DNA of 64,000 bases from an uncultured Flavobacteriaceae bacterium (GTDB taxonomy: Bacteria > Bacteroidota > Bacteroidia > Flavobacteriales > Flavobacteriaceae): the NCBI GenBank assembly GCA_947503005.1, contig CANNCA010000006.1, positions 186,001 through 250,000 of the forward strand, read 5' to 3'. Below, piece after piece: positions 46,886-54,269 of this stretch. The notes beneath the pieces are model-generated. The model did no database searches and had not been told where the DNA came from. It worked only from the letters and a program-made list of their open reading frames with translations. Position 1 is the first letter of the stretch. Each line of letters begins with the position of its first letter. A program made the translations under genes and the position numbers.

Positions 46886-47709
46886 ACCATGGCATTTTTA
46901 TATTCGCCCAATACTTTAAAGTTTTCAGACATGATGTTCAGCAATGCTTTTGCCTTTTCAAAATTGGCATAACCATCAAAAGTCACATCAACAAAGAAGG
47001 CATATTTCCAAGGAGTTTCTATAATAGGGAGGCTTTGAATCTTTGTTAAATTCAAATTACAATCACTCATTACATTAAGCATAGCGGCTAAACTGCCCCG
47101 TTTGTGGTCAGTAATGAAACGTACCGATGCCTTATTGATATCCTCCTTCGGAAGCTCTTTATTCTTTGTTTTTACAATGATAAATCGAGTGGCGTTATTC
47201 TTTATCGTCTGTATGTCCGATGCTACGATGTCCAGATTATATAATTCAGCGGCTACCTTGGGTGCAATTGCCGCGATTCCTTTCAAACTATGTTCTTCAA
47301 TTTGTTTGGCAGTCTCGGCCGTATCTACATCTTCGACCATTTTAATATGTGGTCGGGTCTTTAAATATTCCCTACACTGTAAAAGGGCCATCGGATGTGA
47401 ACGCACTTCATGAATATCAGTTAAGCTTTGTCCTTTAAGGACCATAAGATTATGATGAATGTTTAAATAATGCTCACCAATAATGTGAAGACCATTGTCA
47501 TAGACGAGCGCATAATTTGGAATAATCGATCCTGCAATCGAATTTTCGATAGCCATAATACCTTTGTCGGCCTTGCCTTCTAAAAGCTCATCCACCAACC
47601 CGTGAAAGGACATGCATTCCACAAGTTCGATATCATCACCATAGTAGTCCTTTGCTACCTGATGATGGTTTGATCCTTTAATTCCTTGTATTGCTATTCT
47701 TAAACCCAT
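46882..47709 (-). CDS. pheA: PheA, prephenate dehydratase with ACT domain
   Basis: A 275-residue enzyme that converts prephenate to phenylpyruvate. The catalytic part shows AIENSIAGSI and the dehydratase signature NNATRFIIVKTK; the C-terminal ACT domain begins at SVRFITDHKRGSLAAML and has the LTKIQSLPI Phe-binding motif. Chorismate mutase is not fused here but to the DAHP synthase at the operon end. ATG at 47709 is preferred over TTG at 47718. An attenuator with a Phe/Tyr-rich leader peptide precedes it. Confidence 0.95.
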   Translation of the reverse strand: MGLRIAIQGIKGSNHHQVAKDYYGDDIELVECMSFHGLVDELLEGKADKGIMAIENSIAGSIIPNYALVYDNGLHIIGEHYLNIHHNLMVLKGQSLTDIHEVRSHPMALLQCREYLKTRPHIKMVEDVDTAETAKQIEEHSLKGIAAIAPKVAAELYNLDIVASDIQTIKNNATRFIIVKTKNKELPKEDINKASVRFITDHKRGSLAAMLNVMSDCNLNLTKIQSLPIIETPWKYAFFVDVTFDGYANFEKAKALLNIMSENFKVLGEYKNAMV

Positions 47710-47727
47710 TATAGTCAACTATGAACG

Positions 47728-47753
47728 AAAAAAGTCCCGCTTTTGCGGGACTT
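47728..47753 (-). terminator. Attenuator terminator of the pheA operon
   Basis: Minus strand AAGTCCCGC-AAAA-GCGGGACTT is a 9-bp GC-rich stem with a 4-base loop followed by four more Ts, so the U-run is six long. It lies between the leader peptide and pheA. The 5' arm AGTCCC (47752-47747) can instead pair with GGGACT at 47791-47786 inside the leader ORF, an antiterminator that excludes the terminator. Confidence 0.9.
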
Positions 47754-47778
47754 CCATACTATATCTTGTTGCAATATA

Positions 47779-47847
47779 TTATAACAGTCCCTCACCTCTT
47801 TTAAAGAAGTAAAAAAAGTAACCGTTAAAGAAATATTGCTTAATCAT
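47779..47847 (-). CDS. Leader peptide of the pheA operon (Phe/Tyr attenuator)
   Basis: A 22-codon ORF too short for standard gene finding: it begins MIKQYFFNGYFFYFFKR and ends GEGLL. Six Phe and three Tyr codons lie within eleven consecutive codons (47802-47836 region), exactly the end products of the operon behind it. The stop (47779-47781) is just downstream of the segment GGGACT (47786-47791). A ribosome stalled on Phe/Tyr codons leaves that segment free to form the antiterminator; a ribosome reaching the stop covers it, and the terminator forms. The mechanism is inferred; the ORF, codons and complementary segments are seen. Confidence 0.88.
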   Translation of the reverse strand: MIKQYFFNGYFFYFFKRGEGLL

Positions 47848-47865
47848 GATACACTTAAACTTGGG

Positions 47866-47895
47866 CTAATGTATGAATTAAATTTTAAATTCAAA
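47866..47895 (-). promoter_or_regulatory. Promoter of the pheA leader and operon
   Basis: Minus strand TTTG (47895-47892), an 18-base spacer and TACATTAG (47873-47866), one mismatch from TAnnTTTG. Transcription would begin about 12 bases before the leader ATG. The -33 box overlaps the stop codon of the upstream peptidase gene. Confidence 0.55.
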
Positions 47896-49393
47896 GTTTT
47901 TCTTGTAAAATAGCTAACATGGTTTTAATTCCCTCTCTATAATTTCCCAATCGGATGTTCTCATTCGGACTATGTTGATTGTTATCTCGATTGACCGTTG
48001 GAACAGTAACCGCTGGAATGCCCAAAGTAGTCACAAAAGGAGAAATCGGGATGGAGCCTCCACTCATTCGAATCATAATGGGTTCCTCACCAAATGCATT
48101 TTTCAAAGCACTACGCAACCATAGCCCAACTTCGGAATCAAAAGAAGTGCGAAACGATTGATACGAAATCTCAGAAGTAAAAGTTGCTATCTTGCTATGA
48201 GCCAAACGTTCTTCTTCAGTTGGTTCCCTATCGACTATAATATACCCCTGGTCTTCAATGTGGCCCTTTATTAAATCTAAAAGACGTTCAGGGTCTGATT
48301 CCAAAACCAGCCGAACATCAATTTCTGCACGTGCCCAACCGGGAATTATAGTACGTACTTTCTCATCGATCCATCCCGATTGCATTCCACGAATGTTTAA
48401 AGAAGGATACTGAATGGCTTCTTGATAATAACTTCCCACTTTATCGGTTTCTGCAATTTGAAGTCTGTTTTTGATTTGATTCTCGTTATCTGGCACTGCC
48501 TTCAAAATCATTTCGGTTTGTGCATCAATTTGGATTCCATCATAAAAACCTGGAATGGTTACCTTGCTATCATCATCTTTCATAGAAGCCAATAATTTTG
48601 ATAATCGCAATGCCGGATTGGGAGCGTAATTTCCAAAATGACCGCTGTGTTGTGGCACTACGGGCCCATAAGTGGTCAAAGTGATGGTAGCTATACCTCG
48701 TGCGCCAAATGTTAGGGTAGGCCTGTTCGTAATGTGACGTGGGCCATCATAAATGATTAGCATATCAGCCTTGAGCAATTCAGCATTGTCAGTCACAGCT
48801 TGCGGTAATCTCGGTGAGCCAAGCTCTTCCTCAAAGTCCATAATGACCTTGATATTGTAATTGGGGATGATTTTGGCATCTGCTGCTGCATCGAGAGCGG
48901 TTAAGAACATTGCCACAGGCCCTTTGGCATCACTGGCCGAACGTGCAAAAACTCGCCAGTCATCTTCATAGTCAGTGATTTTTTCCCATGCAAGTTTTTC
49001 CCAATCTCCATTGGAGTTTTTCTTCTTCAAGGTCGGTGAATACGGACTCTCTTGAAACCAACGTGTACTATCTACCGGTTGACCGTCAATTTGCAAATAA
49101 ATCAGAACGGTCTTTTTTGACTTATTGAGTTTGCGTTCCGCCAGCAGAAGCGGTGCTGTTTCAGTCTTGATTCTATTTGTAGTGAAGCCTCTTTCAGCAA
49201 AACTCGTTTCACACCAGCGTACATTTTTTTCAATGTCATCGGGATAGAATGCATCATTAGGGATACTCAATAACTCTTTCAGCATCGGAAAAGACTTCTT
49301 GGCGTAGCTGCTTGAAAGCATATCTAGCTGCGATGTATTTTGGGAAAACAGTAAAAAAGGAAACCATAAAAAAAGGATAAGGTACTTCATCAT
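47891..49393 (-). CDS. M20-family peptidase-like protein, first zinc His replaced by Gln
   Basis: A 500-residue exported protein with a signal peptide (to about residue 17). M20 motifs: YLQIDGQPVD (residues 99-108), where Gln101 replaces the usual zinc-binding His and Asp103 is kept; ASDAKGPVAM; DFEEELGS with the catalytic Glu pair; MSGGSIPIS; and NQHSPNENI with the late His. It lies upstream of the pheA operon on the same strand but is separated from it by a promoter. Peptide cleavage is plausible but altered metal binding is likely. Confidence 0.82.
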   Translation of the reverse strand: MMKYLILFLWFPFLLFSQNTSQLDMLSSSYAKKSFPMLKELLSIPNDAFYPDDIEKNVRWCETSFAERGFTTNRIKTETAPLLLAERKLNKSKKTVLIYLQIDGQPVDSTRWFQESPYSPTLKKKNSNGDWEKLAWEKITDYEDDWRVFARSASDAKGPVAMFLTALDAAADAKIIPNYNIKVIMDFEEELGSPRLPQAVTDNAELLKADMLIIYDGPRHITNRPTLTFGARGIATITLTTYGPVVPQHSGHFGNYAPNPALRLSKLLASMKDDDSKVTIPGFYDGIQIDAQTEMILKAVPDNENQIKNRLQIAETDKVGSYYQEAIQYPSLNIRGMQSGWIDEKVRTIIPGWARAEIDVRLVLESDPERLLDLIKGHIEDQGYIIVDREPTEEERLAHSKIATFTSEISYQSFRTSFDSEVGLWLRSALKNAFGEEPIMIRMSGGSIPISPFVTTLGIPAVTVPTVNRDNNQHSPNENIRLGNYREGIKTMLAILQEKL

Positions 49394-49464
49394 AGTAGTA
49401 TTTACAACTACTAAAATAGTACTTATCCCTTTAAGGGGAAACTACGTATAACTGAGGAACAATC

Positions 49465-49926
49465 CTAGAATTTTAAAGCCAACCCAATGCCATTTTGATT
49501 ACTTGTAGGAACTAGGCGATATGAAGTTTTTTTACCTAAGGCATCATTGTACTCTAAAATAGCCGTTTTCTTGTTCTTTGCAGAAGCGTGAAAGAATATG
49601 GCACCAATTAGTCCACTTCCAGCCGCCGCAATTGCGGGTGCTGTTAGCGGCTCGTTTTTGTCAAGATTCGACAATAACCAAATTGACGCACCAAAATTAG
49701 CTGCACCAAATACTAACCCACCAAGAGCTTGTTTTTTAGACTTTTGCCAATGCATTTCCGCCACTTGACTTTCCTTCATGATGGCATCGATTTCTTTCCA
49801 GGACAACTTTGTTTTATCTTGATAAAACGATTCTCCCCACATGCCGGGGAATGAAGTGATTTCTTGTGCTTTTAGACCTGTTGTACACATTCCTAAAAAT
49901 ACTATTGCTATTACTAATTTCTTCAT
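49465..49926 (-). CDS. Small exported protein with two hydrophobic segments
   Basis: A 153-residue protein of unknown family. A signal peptide (MKKLVIAIVFLGMCTTGLKA) is followed by a polar stretch, then two glycine/alanine-rich hydrophobic segments (about 69-88 and 92-112) and a short beta-rich tail ending GIGLALKF, which resembles an outer-membrane C-terminus. An 11-bp inverted repeat lies just upstream (49935-49972). Confidence 0.6.
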   Translation of the reverse strand: MKKLVIAIVFLGMCTTGLKAQEITSFPGMWGESFYQDKTKLSWKEIDAIMKESQVAEMHWQKSKKQALGGLVFGAANFGASIWLLSNLDKNEPLTAPAIAAAGSGLIGAIFFHASAKNKKTAILEYNDALGKKTSYRLVPTSNQNGIGLALKF

Positions 49927-49934
49927 GACTTTAA

Positions 49935-49972
49935 TTTTTGTTTAAAGATACTTAATTTTTATTAAACAAAAA
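49935..49972. repeat. 11-bp inverted repeat in the leader of the 49465-49926 gene
   Basis: TTTTTGTTTAA (49935-49945) and TTAAACAAAAA (49962-49972) are perfect complements with a 16-base loop. The minus strand over 49974-49967 reads TATTTTTG, a -7-like element inside the repeat, so this could be an operator or a leader hairpin. Confidence 0.5.
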
Positions 49973-49977
49973 TAGAA

Positions 49978-50148
49978 TTAACCTTGATCTAACACATTTT
50001 GAAATGCTTCTACATACCTATTAAAGTGCCGCATCTCTTGCTCGGTAAATTCCTTTTCGTTACCATCCATTATTATGTCGATTAATCTTCGATATCCTTG
50101 CAAATTTTCTAAGATATCTTCTATCTTGACGTACTTTTCATCAAAACT
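49978..50148 (-). other. Short open segment, possible gene remnant
   Basis: An open frame of 56 codons without a good start (closed upstream by TAA at 50149-50151). It reads FDEKYVKIEDILENLQGYRR and later MDGNEKEFTEQEMRHFNRYV, charged and helical like real protein. Only an internal ATG near 50067 could begin it, giving about 30 residues. It fills the otherwise empty 49927-50205 gap and may be a decayed gene; I do not recognise the family. Confidence 0.3.
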
Positions 50149-50205
50149 TTATTTGAAGAATTGAAGTGGACGTTTCCAAAGATTATATCTCTGACATCAA
50201 ATGAC

Positions 50206-51294
50206 TTAAGATATTACTCGAGATATTAGAACATCAATTACTTGGTCTAGTTCATCCTGAATACCCGGATTTGTACAATTCGTCAAAATTGAAAAAACCA
50301 TTTGCTTTTCTGGATACACAAAAAAGTTTGAATAGCCTCCAACGCCATTTCCGACGTGTCCGTAATAAGGTCTTCCCTTTTTATCTTCACTCACCTGCCA
50401 ACCTAGCCCGTAGTAGGTTTTCTTTCCATTGCTAATTTCGGAGGTCAAAAAGGGAGAAAGTATATCTTTTGTTAAGACCTCTTCATCTAAATAAGCCTGA
50501 CCGAATTTCGCAATATCTTCCGATGTGGAAAGGTAGCCTCCACCTGCAAGCTTGAAATAATTGTCTACAGGAATGGCAGTTCGGAATCCACCGAGACGGT
50601 TTTTGGAGTAAAATTTTGTTAACCTAGGGATCTCGACGGTGCTCTTCGCAACATTGGGCGCAATAGTATTGCCCATCTCCAAAGGCTTTAAAACGGTGTC
50701 CTGAACGTATTCTTCAAAAGGAATTCCGCTCACCTCTTGCATTGCCAATGAAATCAAGACCCAATCGAAACTGTTGTACAGATAATCCGATCCAGGCTCA
50801 AAAAGCAGTTCGTCACCTTTAAAGATTTCTATACTTTCTTTAATGGTGTATGGCCTGTTCAGTCCGTATTCCGTGCCGCGATAACCACGGATTCCCGCGG
50901 TGTGGCTAGCAAGTTGCCGAATAGTGAAATCCCATTTCTTTTTTGGATAATAAGGAACGTAAGTATAAAAAGAACTGTCCAGATCAATCAAACCGTCATT
51001 GACCATATGCGCCAAGGCGGTTGCAGCAATGTTTTTAGAAACACTGGCTATTCGGAAAATACTTTTTCTTGGATCAATCGGAGTTTTATTCTCCAAATCG
51101 GCATAGCCATAGCCTTTTTGTAGTACTGTTTTTCCTTTTTGCAGAACTGTAATTGAAATACCGGGAACTTTCTTTTCATCGACAAGTCGACTCAGTACTT
51201 TATCAGCTTTCGCCAAACCAACCAAAGCAGCATCTTCCCCTAGGATTCTTCTGGAGGAGAAAAGATTTTGCAAATATTTCTTGATGGGATTCAT
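50206..51294 (-). CDS. Serine hydrolase of the beta-lactamase/PBP4-like class C family
   Basis: A 362-residue protein with the SxxK motif SVSK (Ser84-Lys87), Tyr173 in YLYNSFDW (the usual YxN has Ser in third place, as in LACTB-type proteins) and the HxG-like GHVGNGVGG. There is no clear signal peptide. Members include esterases, D-aminopeptidases and LACTB-like proteases; true beta-lactamase activity is not implied. It overlaps the DUF2807 lipoprotein gene by four bases. Confidence 0.82.
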   Translation of the reverse strand: MNPIKKYLQNLFSSRRILGEDAALVGLAKADKVLSRLVDEKKVPGISITVLQKGKTVLQKGYGYADLENKTPIDPRKSIFRIASVSKNIAATALAHMVNDGLIDLDSSFYTYVPYYPKKKWDFTIRQLASHTAGIRGYRGTEYGLNRPYTIKESIEIFKGDELLFEPGSDYLYNSFDWVLISLAMQEVSGIPFEEYVQDTVLKPLEMGNTIAPNVAKSTVEIPRLTKFYSKNRLGGFRTAIPVDNYFKLAGGGYLSTSEDIAKFGQAYLDEEVLTKDILSPFLTSEISNGKKTYYGLGWQVSEDKKGRPYYGHVGNGVGGYSNFFVYPEKQMVFSILTNCTNPGIQDELDQVIDVLISRVIS

Positions 51295-52115
51295 TCTTTG
51301 AATATCAACCGTCCGTTGAAGAGCTCTTGCACATTGACTTCTGGAGGACGATTACTACTTATGACATCTCCTGTGCCACGAATCACGCCCTCGAGCGATT
51401 GCTGTGGATTGATGAAAATATCATTTGTGCCGCGATGATTTATTTCTATGGATCCGGCAATCAAGTTTTGTGCTTCAATACGCGAATCTCCAGCGGCGAC
51501 CTGTACATCTAAATTTGTTGTGCTTCCACTCAATTTAAAATAGGTAATGCCATTAACGATAATATTGATATTCTCCGAATTCAGTTCCAAGTCAAATTCC
51601 CCATCAGTAGTTTCGCTTTCCGGATTTAGAAAACTTTCTGAAATCAAGGTCAATTCCGTATAATTTAGAACTCCGTCACTCCGAATGGATAACCCAGTAC
51701 TGCTTCGTATCTCTTCGATATTTGGCGATGTTACATAAACGGTTGTAAGCCCATAATCACGAACATAGTTGCACCCGTTCGTATCCCTAAGTAGAAGACG
51801 GTCACTTTCAACTTCAGCCGTTACATCATTTCTGAGGAATTCTCCTGTTTCTATTTCAACCTTCTGTTCGGTTCCTTGAACTAGAACTAAACTTACATTC
51901 TCGAAAACGGTAATTTTAGTGAAATCAGCAACCGCTACTTCTTCTCGAACTAGTTTTCCCGAATTTTGAAAACAGTCTGAGGCGGAGTCGGAGTTGCAGG
52001 AAATGAACATGAGAAAACATAGGGCGGCTAGGAATATTTTTCCAGTAATGGAAAACACCTTCCTACACCCCACAAAGGGCGAATACGTATAAAAAAACCT
52101 ATTCGATAATCTCAT
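51291..52115 (-). CDS. DUF2807 (head GIN domain) lipoprotein
   Basis: A 274-residue protein with a lipobox LMFISC about residue 40. The body is a regular beta-strand repeat (FTKITVFENVSLVLVQGTEQ, then paired LxxLNxxSENINI-type strands), the pattern of DUF2807, a beta-helical adhesin-head-like domain. The N-terminus is longer than usual for a lipoprotein signal; a GTG at about residue 20 (VFSITGKIF) may be the true start. Stop overlaps the serine hydrolase start (ATGA). Confidence 0.75.
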   Translation of the reverse strand: MRLSNRFFYTYSPFVGCRKVFSITGKIFLAALCFLMFISCNSDSASDCFQNSGKLVREEVAVADFTKITVFENVSLVLVQGTEQKVEIETGEFLRNDVTAEVESDRLLLRDTNGCNYVRDYGLTTVYVTSPNIEEIRSSTGLSIRSDGVLNYTELTLISESFLNPESETTDGEFDLELNSENINIIVNGITYFKLSGSTTNLDVQVAAGDSRIEAQNLIAGSIEINHRGTNDIFINPQQSLEGVIRGTGDVISSNRPPEVNVQELFNGRLIFKE

Positions 52116-52133
52116 AACTCGTAATTCATAACT

Positions 52134-53228
52134 TTAAAACCTAATCCCTACACCAAACTCAACGGCTTCGGCCGCTGCCCCATGTGACTTAAGGGAAATT
52201 TCTCCAAACCACTCATTTCCAAAATAACGTTTTAAACCCATGCGATTGTAGACCTTCCCTTCAAAGTCATAAGGGTAATAGACGTAATATCCCAATTGAC
52301 TGGTAATACTCAATTTATTGATAAATAGTTCATGCCCAACAAATATCCCTACTCGTTTAAAATCGGTATCCGCAGCTATATTATTCTCCGGAAATGAAAT
52401 AGATTGAAATCGAATCAACTCCTTTAAAAAATTGGAAAAAAAGATATCTGTTCCAAGCTGTATGGCACTTTTTCTTCCAAGCCTTTTATCTGCATATCCT
52501 GAAAGAACAACAAATCCGTATTGACCTGAATCGATGACATCACTTTCGTTTACTCCTCCTCGGAGAACCAAATTGTATCGCACCGGTTCAGTGATTTTCT
52601 CTTTTTCCCTGCGGATATAATCGGGCTCATTGTCATTATTCAGGGTATATAATAAGCCAGCATTGATGGCTAAGCTATTCGTAGAGGTGTTGGGAGCTTT
52701 TACGTTCGCATTAGAATAATGTATGACCGAGATTCCGGCCTGAAATCCCAAGTTTTTAAAAATGTTTGCTTTATGGAAATTCAACATCAAATAAGTCGAA
52801 CTTAATATGTGCGACCCGTAGGCATTATTTCGAAAATTTAAATTTTTATCATAAGGATTGGTGTTGTATGCCAAACCCTGTCCAATTCGTAGTTGAAGAT
52901 TACGTTTCAAAAAGTAAAAATTGAAATGGGCATACATTCCAAAGTTCTTACCTAAGGTTGGATTGACCATATCCTGATATATAAACGACGCACCTAAATC
53001 GGGATAATTGTACCATTGCTGCCATTCTTCTTTGCCGTATGTAGTGCGGCTATAGCCCAAAATCAACCCTGACGGATGTTCCGTAATTAAATGAGAAATA
53101 TCAGGGTTATGAAGAAATACAGACCCGTAAAATGAGCTTACATCGAGGGTATACGTTTCTTCCTCTTTTTCTTGGGAGAAACCGACCATGACCGAAAAAA
53201 CGATACAGAAAAGAACTTTTGGGTTCAT
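52134..53228 (-). CDS. PagL-like lipid A deacylase (acyloxyacyl hydrolase family)
   Basis: An outer-membrane beta-barrel enzyme, 364 residues from the ATG at 53228 (a TTG at 53237 is not needed). A signal peptide ends near GFSQ. The PagL active-site pattern HYSNANVKAPN is clear (His170, Ser172, Asn173 in this numbering), and the protein ends in strands typical of a barrel (AVEFGVGIRF). PagL removes the 3-O-linked acyl chain of lipid A; at this length an extra N-terminal region is present. A TAACTTTG element abuts the start codon. Confidence 0.78.
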   Translation of the reverse strand: MNPKVLFCIVFSVMVGFSQEKEEETYTLDVSSFYGSVFLHNPDISHLITEHPSGLILGYSRTTYGKEEWQQWYNYPDLGASFIYQDMVNPTLGKNFGMYAHFNFYFLKRNLQLRIGQGLAYNTNPYDKNLNFRNNAYGSHILSSTYLMLNFHKANIFKNLGFQAGISVIHYSNANVKAPNTSTNSLAINAGLLYTLNNDNEPDYIRREKEKITEPVRYNLVLRGGVNESDVIDSGQYGFVVLSGYADKRLGRKSAIQLGTDIFFSNFLKELIRFQSISFPENNIAADTDFKRVGIFVGHELFINKLSITSQLGYYVYYPYDFEGKVYNRMGLKRYFGNEWFGEISLKSHGAAAEAVEFGVGIRF

Positions 53229-53303
53229 GGGGTTCAAAGTTAATCAGATAAAATTTCATGCTTCTAATTTATAGCTGATTTTCTCTGAACATGAAGCGAA
53301 AGT

Positions 53304-54257
53304 TCAAAATATCTCTTTTGCAATCGCCCTTATATTATCCGACTTGCCCATTGAATAGTAATGTAAGACTGGAGCACCGGCTGCCAATAACTCTTTTGAT
53401 TGTTGTACACACCATTCGACCCCAACCTGTCGAACGGCCTTGTTGTCTTTACATCTCTCCACAGCATCTACTAAATCTTCGGGCAAATCTATTTTAAAGA
53501 CCTGTGGCAACAGATTCAGGTGCCGTTTCACCGCTATCGGCTTAATTCCAGGTATTATGGGAACATCGATACCAATATCGTTTGCGGCTTTGACAAAATC
53601 AAAATATTTTTTATTGTCAAAAAACATTTGTGTAACCACATAATCTGCTCCCGCATCCACTTTTTCCTTTAGTCTTTTTAAATCTGTTTTCATAGATGGT
53701 GCCTCCATGTGCTTTTCTGGATAGCCGGCAACCCCAATACAAAAATGAGAGCAATCCTCGGTTTCGATTACTTCATGCAAATATTTGCCACAATTGAGAT
53801 TTTGAATTTGCTCTACGAGCCCTAGTGCAAAATTGTGTCCACCCTTGGTAGGCTCAAAATACTTTTCCTCACGCATTGCATCACCACGTAGTGCCATAAC
53901 GTTATCAATTCCCAAATAATGACAATCGACTAAAAGATATTCGGTTTCTTCTTTGGTAAATCCACCACAAAGAACATGGGGTACAGTGTCAACATCATAC
54001 TTATGTTTTATAGAGGCACAGATACCTACGGTACCTGGTCGCATTCGAGTCAGCTTTTTATCAAGTAAACCATCTCGGTCAATATAGATGTACTCTTCAC
54101 GCGATGTGGTAACGTCTATGAATGGCGGTTTGAATTCCATCAAGGGATCAATATTATCGTAGAGTTCTTGAATATTCCTTCCTTTCACCGGAGGAATTAT
54201 TTCAAAAGAAAATAAGGTCTTTCCTTCTGCTTCTTTTATATGGTCAGTTACTCTCAT
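53304..54257 (-). CDS. metF: MetF, 5,10-methylenetetrahydrofolate reductase
   Basis: A 317-residue flavoprotein that makes 5-methyl-THF, the methyl donor for MetH. FSFEIIPPVKG at the N-terminus carries the catalytic Glu; ALRGD and GADYVVTQMFFDN follow as expected. It is the third gene of the SAM-riboswitch operon, 12 bases after the second metH gene. Confidence 0.95.
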   Translation of the reverse strand: MRVTDHIKEAEGKTLFSFEIIPPVKGRNIQELYDNIDPLMEFKPPFIDVTTSREEYIYIDRDGLLDKKLTRMRPGTVGICASIKHKYDVDTVPHVLCGGFTKEETEYLLVDCHYLGIDNVMALRGDAMREEKYFEPTKGGHNFALGLVEQIQNLNCGKYLHEVIETEDCSHFCIGVAGYPEKHMEAPSMKTDLKRLKEKVDAGADYVVTQMFFDNKKYFDFVKAANDIGIDVPIIPGIKPIAVKRHLNLLPQVFKIDLPEDLVDAVERCKDNKAVRQVGVEWCVQQSKELLAAGAPVLHYYSMGKSDNIRAIAKEIF

Positions 54258-54269
54258 ATTTTTAAACTA

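Noticed and set aside
53235-53242. TAACTTTG next to the PagL-like start as a leaderless promoter
   Set aside because: It matches the -7 consensus but there is no -33 element and the start site would fall on the ATG; too weak to list.
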